From contig SVRI01000018.1 in NCBI GenBank assembly GCA_015064895.1, positions 1-45,917 of the forward strand: a stretch of 45,917 nt of DNA, in the 5' to 3' direction. A program made the position numbers and the translations under genes. Shown here one piece after another: positions 42,734-45,917 of the stretch; within the stretch, counting starts at the first letter, position 1, and each line of letters begins with the position of its first letter. The stretch is from Oscillospiraceae bacterium (GTDB lineage: Bacteria > Bacillota > Clostridia > Oscillospirales > CAG-382). The notes beneath the pieces are model-generated. The model saw nothing but the letters and a program-made list of their open reading frames with translations. It did not search any database and was not told the DNA's origin.

Positions 42734-43582
42734 TTATAGCGTAATTTCATTTGTACCTATTCCTGCGATGTAGTGTTTTTTAACGCCGAGCTGTTCCATC
42801 CATTTTCTTGTGACGGGAATAATGTGCATTCTTTCCCAACCGAGTTTCTTTATGGTTTCTTTGTCATCCATTATTTTGGGATAAACCTTTCCCTCGTAGT
42901 TGTCCATAGAACAGCACCACAGGCAAGCCTTAGGTTCTATTGCCGCATAAACTTCCATGCCGCAGCATAGACCGCCGTGATGTGCCATCTGCACTATGTC
43001 GGCTTTCAGAAGGTGGTTTGACTCATAGTAGAGAACATCACCTGCAAGCGGACCTATATCTCCTAAAAACATGACAGATGTTTCTGGTGTAGAAAGCTTG
43101 AAAACAAGCGAGCTGTCGTTCATGAGATTGTTGTAAAGTCCGTCATGGAATGAAAAGATAAATTCGATTTTTACTTCGTCAATTTCAATGCTTTCACCCT
43201 GATTTGCAATACGTACTTTATCCTGAATGCGAGGCAGAACATTGTTGTAAAACCTTGGTATACATTCCATGATATCAGATTTGGGAACGCCGGGTTTGTC
43301 TATAAGTTCAAGGGGAGGGAAGTTGATGTAAATCTTTTCAACGTCAAAGTCAGAAAGTCCGTTTTCTTCAACCTCATGCATAAAGCCTTCAATGTGGTCA
43401 TCGTGTGCATGAGTCAGAATCCATGCAGAAATATGTCTTTTGCCGACATATTCTTTAAGCAAGTCCATGTCTTCCTTGTGACCGCCGTCAATGACAATTA
43501 TATTGTTTGATTTTGTCACGACAACAAACGACATCATAGGAAATCTTGTGCCACATATCTGATACATTACTGTTTTAGACAT
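42734..43582 (-). CDS. Metallo-beta-lactamase-fold hydrolase
   Basis: Soluble MBL-fold protein (282 aa) with the metal-binding motif HAHDDH (58-63), MFLGDIG for the bridging Asp, and a MAHHG histidine. VIDGGH near 31-35 marks the first strand. The arrangement resembles the ComEC-type and related nuclease-like MBL proteins rather than antibiotic lactamases; the substrate is not assignable. The start ATG 43582 is one base after the stop of the preceding gene, and its GGGAGG ribosome site lies in that gene's last codons, so the two are coupled. Confidence 0.82.
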   Translation of the reverse strand: MSKTVMYQICGTRFPMMSFVVVTKSNNIIVIDGGHKEDMDLLKEYVGKRHISAWILTHAHDDHIEGFMHEVEENGLSDFDVEKIYINFPPLELIDKPGVPKSDIMECIPRFYNNVLPRIQDKVRIANQGESIEIDEVKIEFIFSFHDGLYNNLMNDSSLVFKLSTPETSVMFLGDIGPLAGDVLYYESNHLLKADIVQMAHHGGLCCGMEVYAAIEPKACLWCCSMDNYEGKVYPKIMDDKETIKKLGWERMHIIPVTRKWMEQLGVKKHYIAGIGTNEITL

Positions 43583-43583
43583 T

Positions 43584-44381
43584 TTATTTTCCTCCCAGTT
43601 CAAGATGAGCAATGTATGGCATATGGTCAGAAGCAGTACTCTGATATACCTCGATGCTCTTTGTTTCAAAGTGAGATGATGTGAAAATGTAGTCTATCTT
43701 TCGTGACGCATCGTTTTCCTTGATATTTTTGATTTTTGCCTCATATTCGCCAACATATTTCTGCATATCCGAAGGCCAGGTATAAGGCGTCTTTTCACCG
43801 CAGGCGGTGTCATGAAGCGCTTCAAAAATAGGTTTTAGGCGTTCATCGTCTGCCAGCATATTGAAATCTCCCATCAGCAAAATAGGAGTTTTTATTGTTT
43901 TTAACAGGGAGAGAATTGTGTTGACTGCATTATTCTTTTCTTCAGGCATAAGTCCGAAATGGGTGACTAAAACCGTAATTCCGCCGCACACATCAATTTC
44001 TGCCACAAGGATACTACGGGTTTCGTAATATACGCTGTACTCATCATTTGCTTTTCTTTCCGGGTCGGGAATTATAACGGTTTTTGCATTTTTAATCGGA
44101 TATTTTGACAAAATTGCGTTGCCGTAACCATGTCCTTCGAATTCTATTGCTTTTGCAAAATAATGATACATATGTGTCTTTTTGCTGAGATATTCCGAAG
44201 GTTCATCATCCATGTCAAGTACAGGAAATCCTGCTGTTGCGTGCCTTCCCACTTCATTAAGACCAACGATGTCGGGTGAAATATCATTTATAACTTCTGC
44301 AGAAAAATCGAAACTACGCTTTGGTGGAGTAGTGTATGTTCGTCCTGACATAATGTTGTATGATGCTATTTTAAGGTGCAT
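43584..44381 (-). CDS. Endonuclease/exonuclease/phosphatase-family enzyme
   Basis: DNase I-fold metal-dependent phosphoesterase (265 aa). Catalytic motifs appear in order: IASYNIMSG (Asn9), GLNEVGRH (Glu43), YGNAILSKYPI, VTHFGL, MGDFNMLADD (Asp and Asn), KIDYIF and ASDHMPY with the general-base His near the end. It could act on nucleic acid, phosphoinositide-like or other phosphodiesters. There is no signal peptide. Start ATG 44381 fits AGGAG 8 bases upstream; the frame remains open far upstream through the repeat at 44482-44757, but that part is not protein-like. Co-transcribed with the MBL-fold gene. Confidence 0.85.
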   Translation of the reverse strand: MHLKIASYNIMSGRTYTTPPKRSFDFSAEVINDISPDIVGLNEVGRHATAGFPVLDMDDEPSEYLSKKTHMYHYFAKAIEFEGHGYGNAILSKYPIKNAKTVIIPDPERKANDEYSVYYETRSILVAEIDVCGGITVLVTHFGLMPEEKNNAVNTILSLLKTIKTPILLMGDFNMLADDERLKPIFEALHDTACGEKTPYTWPSDMQKYVGEYEAKIKNIKENDASRKIDYIFTSSHFETKSIEVYQSTASDHMPYIAHLELGGK

Positions 44382-44421
44382 ATTGTCAACTCCTGATTTT
44401 GAAAACATTTTGGATTGTCTC

Positions 44422-44450
44422 ATTCTACCACCCGTGTTTTGTAAAGTCAA
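44422..44450 (-). promoter_or_regulatory. Sigma-A promoter for the phosphoesterase-MBL operon
   Basis: Minus strand: TTGACT (44450-44445), 17-base spacer, TAGAAT (44427-44422). Confidence 0.8.
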
Positions 44451-44481
44451 TACCAATTTTATAAAATATCTCTTGCGACAA

Positions 44482-44757
44482 TAAAAAAAGCACCAACACT
44501 GTGTTGGTGCTAAATTCTTTTCTTTTTTGCTGACTTTTTTCTTTTTAGCAAGCGGTGAAGCACCGCTGCAAAAACACGGGGAGAAACTTAAAAAATCAAA
44601 TTGAGGAAGTCGCATAAATAACAATTCCTCGCGCCGTTGTTTGGTGCGAGGAATGTCCAATCGAGCAATGAGTGTAAAAAAAGCACCAACACTGTGTTGG
44701 TGCCAAATTCTTTTCTTTTTTGCTAACTTTTTTCTTTTTAGCAAAGAAAAAAGTTAG
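44482..44757. repeat. Third structured repeat, about 1.5 tandem units of 193 bp
   Basis: Fills most of the 372-bp gap between rpsR and the phosphoesterase gene. The hairpin GCACCAACAC/GTGTTGGTGC occurs at 44490-44510 and 44683-44703, each followed by AAATTCTTTTCTTTTTTGCT. In the first unit the following arm meets GCGGTG-AAG-CACCGC and CACGGGG. In the second it forms a perfect 15-bp hairpin (44723-44737/44743-44757, loop TTAGC). The middle carries GAAGTCGCATAAATAACA and an ATTCCTCGC/GCGAGGAAT hairpin. This parallels GTGTCGCACAAATAACA plus variable hairpin in the 16-kb array, so the two are diverged relatives. Confidence 0.75.
44676..44703 (-). terminator. Terminator of the rpsF-ssb-rpsR operon
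   Basis: On the minus strand GGCACCAACAC-A-GTGTTGGTGC is followed by seven T. It lies inside the repeat, about 50 bases past the rpsR stop. The other copy of the same hairpin and T-tract (44483-44510) is a second potential terminator. Confidence 0.85.
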
Positions 44758-44996
44758 TCGCTGATGTAGGGCATAAGAGCGATGTGTCTAGCTCTCTTTA
44801 TAGCGATTGTGAGTTCTCTCTGATGCTTTGCACAGGTACCTGTAATTCTTCTGGGAAGAATCTTGCTTCTTTCAGAAACATACTTGCGGAGCTTGAGAAC
44901 ATCCTTGTAATCGATGAATTCAGACTTTTCTGCGCAGAAATTACAAATCTTCTTCTTTCTCTTAGCGCGGAAAGGCTTCTGCATTTCTTTATCCAT
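44754..44996 (-). CDS. rpsR: 30S ribosomal protein S18
   Basis: Small basic ribosomal protein (80 aa) that binds 16S rRNA with S6. The core is [49 protein letters not shown]. The N-terminal CNFC pair with CAKH suggests the zinc-binding form. Strong AAGGAGG ribosome site. The TAA stop lies within the arm of the 15-bp hairpin that ends the neighbouring repeat. Confidence 0.98.
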   Translation of the reverse strand: MDKEMQKPFRAKRKKKICNFCAEKSEFIDYKDVLKLRKYVSERSKILPRRITGTCAKHQRELTIAIKRARHIALMPYISD

Positions 44997-45035
44997 TTTA
45001 AAATACCTCCTTAAAAATTTGGAACTCTGAAGTGC

Positions 45036-45488
45036 TTAGAAAGGAAGGTCGTCTTCCGTAGAAAGCTCTTCAAATGTTGCAGCTGCGGGCTTTGTGCCCA
45101 TGTTCTGAGCTGCAGGCTCAGCACCTAAAAATGTGCCGCCGTCGTTCTGATTGTTTCCATTTCCGGAATTGCCGGCAAAGTAACATTCGTCTGCAACAAC
45201 CTCTGTGATGTAGTGCTTCTGACCGTTCTGATCAGTCCAGTTTCTGTTCTGGAGAGAACCTACAACAACGATTGCACGACCCTTATTAAAATACTTGGAA
45301 ACAAACTCAGCTGTGTTTCTCCAAGCAACAACATTAAAGAAATCTGCTGTTACTTCATCGCCCTGCTTTGCGAATCTGCGACCAACGGCAACGGTAAAAG
45401 TTGTCACAGAAACGCCTGACGGTGTTGTCTTGTATTCCGGGTCCTTTGTTAAATTACCCATGAGTATAACCTTATTAAGTCCTGCCAT
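45036..45488 (-). CDS. ssb: Single-stranded DNA-binding protein
   Basis: OB-fold protein (150 aa) that coats single-stranded DNA during replication and repair. The N-terminal domain (MAGLNKVILMGNLTKDPEYK...FNVVAWRNTAEFVSKYF...VVGSLQNRNW) is followed by a Gly/Asn-rich linker and the acidic protein-interaction tip ending DDLPF. The rpsF-ssb-rpsR order is standard. Ribosome site AAGGAG. Confidence 0.98.
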   Translation of the reverse strand: MAGLNKVILMGNLTKDPEYKTTPSGVSVTTFTVAVGRRFAKQGDEVTADFFNVVAWRNTAEFVSKYFNKGRAIVVVGSLQNRNWTDQNGQKHYITEVVADECYFAGNSGNGNNQNDGGTFLGAEPAAQNMGTKPAAATFEELSTEDDLPF

Positions 45489-45533
45489 TGTTTTGCATCT
45501 CCTTTACATGGCGAAATCTACCGTAAACCGCAA

Positions 45534-45833
45534 TTACTTGTCGAGCTTAACGATAAGGGAACGAAGTATACCTTCAGTAATGTTGTATACACGTTCAAGC
45601 TCAGCGGGAAGAGAAGCTACGGATGTGAAGTTAACTACATAGTAGTAGCCTTCAGCGTAGTCATCAATAAGGTAAGCAAGCTTTTTCTTGCCCCATTCGC
45701 TGACATTGTCAATGATTCCACCGTTTGCAGTGATGATGCCTGTGAACTTTTCGAGAAGAGCCTTTGCTGCTTCTTCTGTAAGATCGGGGCTGACGATGAA
45801 AACATTTTCATACTTGGATGTAAGCTGTTCCAT
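45534..45833 (-). CDS. rpsF: 30S ribosomal protein S6
   Basis: Ribosomal protein partner of S18 (99 aa). Recognised by KYENVFIVSPDLTEEAAKALLEKF, VSEWGKKKLAYLIDDYAEGYYYVVNF and NITEGILRSLIVKLD. ATG 45833 has AAGGAGGTG upstream; the frame is open to the window edge, but the added residues are untranslated leader. First gene of the operon. Confidence 0.97.
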   Translation of the reverse strand: MEQLTSKYENVFIVSPDLTEEAAKALLEKFTGIITANGGIIDNVSEWGKKKLAYLIDDYAEGYYYVVNFTSVASLPAELERVYNITEGILRSLIVKLDK

Positions 45834-45917
45834 TATTCTGCACCTCCTTATGGTCATATGGCCGAAGATCTTTGCCTTCGGCAAGGAGAAAGGTATTAAA
45901 AAATTACACCTTTCCAC
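45834..45917 (-). ncRNA. Untranslated leader of rpsF, possible S6:S18 leader
   Basis: Minus-strand leader containing a perfect 7-bp hairpin GCCGAAG/CTTCGGC (45882-45876, 45867-45861). rpsF leaders often bind the S6:S18 dimer through a CCG-containing stem. The leader runs to the window edge, so the full fold and promoter are not visible and the match is unconfirmed. Confidence 0.35.

Noticed and set aside
44382..44744. N-terminal extension of the phosphoesterase through the repeat
   Set aside because: The extension is translated repeat sequence, and AGGAG plus ATG 44381 gives a normal protein after a promoter at 44422-44450.

Overview
The window reads as chromosomal DNA of a low-to-moderate GC Gram-positive anaerobe of class Clostridia, most like the uncultured gut Oscillospirales/Ruminococcaceae type. 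Supporting signs are the gene order remA-gmk-rpoZ-priA-def-fmt-(Zn peptidase)-rsmB-rlmN-prpC-prkC-rsgA, AGGAGG-type ribosome binding sites, near-consensus sigma-A promoters, a TsaD paralogue beside nusB-xseAB, and an MBOAT/DHHW/lipoprotein surface-acetylation cluster. The assignment is an inference; there is no rRNA gene to confirm it.

Layout. 1-620: a hairpin-rich non-coding repeat. 703-2940: a copper P-type ATPase with its own promoter. 3257-15922: a long same-strand housekeeping run (remA to rsgA) covering a regulator, GMP synthesis, RNA polymerase omega, replication restart, formyl-Met metabolism, rRNA methylation, a PP2C phosphatase/PASTA kinase pair and a ribosome-assembly GTPase. 15922-16620: a tandem array of a structured repeat. 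16628-21391: a divergent type II topoisomerase B subunit, mnmE and prfB. 21393-21674: a heptamer tract plus another structured repeat. 21698-23462: a small membrane protein, rplS and lepB. 23505-25496 (minus): ligA. 25700-28350: a membrane-anchored acidic protein and a MATE exporter. 28440-28937: the one complete copy of the dispersed repeat. 29048-31925 (minus): nusB, a TsaD-like protein, xseA, xseB. 32133-35764: an acyl-activating enzyme, an acyl carrier protein and apolipoprotein N-acyltransferase. 35783-37834: a GntR/LacI-type regulator with a MIF-like tautomerase, divergent from a Nudix hydrolase. 37924-42685: a lipoprotein, an MBOAT acyltransferase and a two-domain AlgX/DHHW-like protein, probably one surface polysaccharide O-acetylation unit. 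42734-44381 (minus): an endonuclease/exonuclease/phosphatase-family enzyme and a metallo-beta-lactamase-fold enzyme. 44482-44757: a third structured repeat. 44754-45833 (minus): rpsF-ssb-rpsR.

The most unusual content is non-coding. Intergenic regions hold a family of composite repeats built from stem-loop modules. Copies differ by paired, compensating base changes, whole hairpins are swapped between otherwise identical flanks, and one module occurs in both orientations. The full-length version has inverted terminal repeats that are themselves hairpins. No transposase is encoded here. The repeats abut genes closely: two place a Shine-Dalgarno sequence next to the following gene, and one contains the rpsR stop codon. 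The most interesting coding observations are the acyl-ligase/ACP/Lnt operon, the parallel internal duplication of two proteins in the O-acetylation cluster, and the divergent topoisomerase subunit without an adjacent partner. All assignments come from reading the sequence and from family knowledge; no searches were run.
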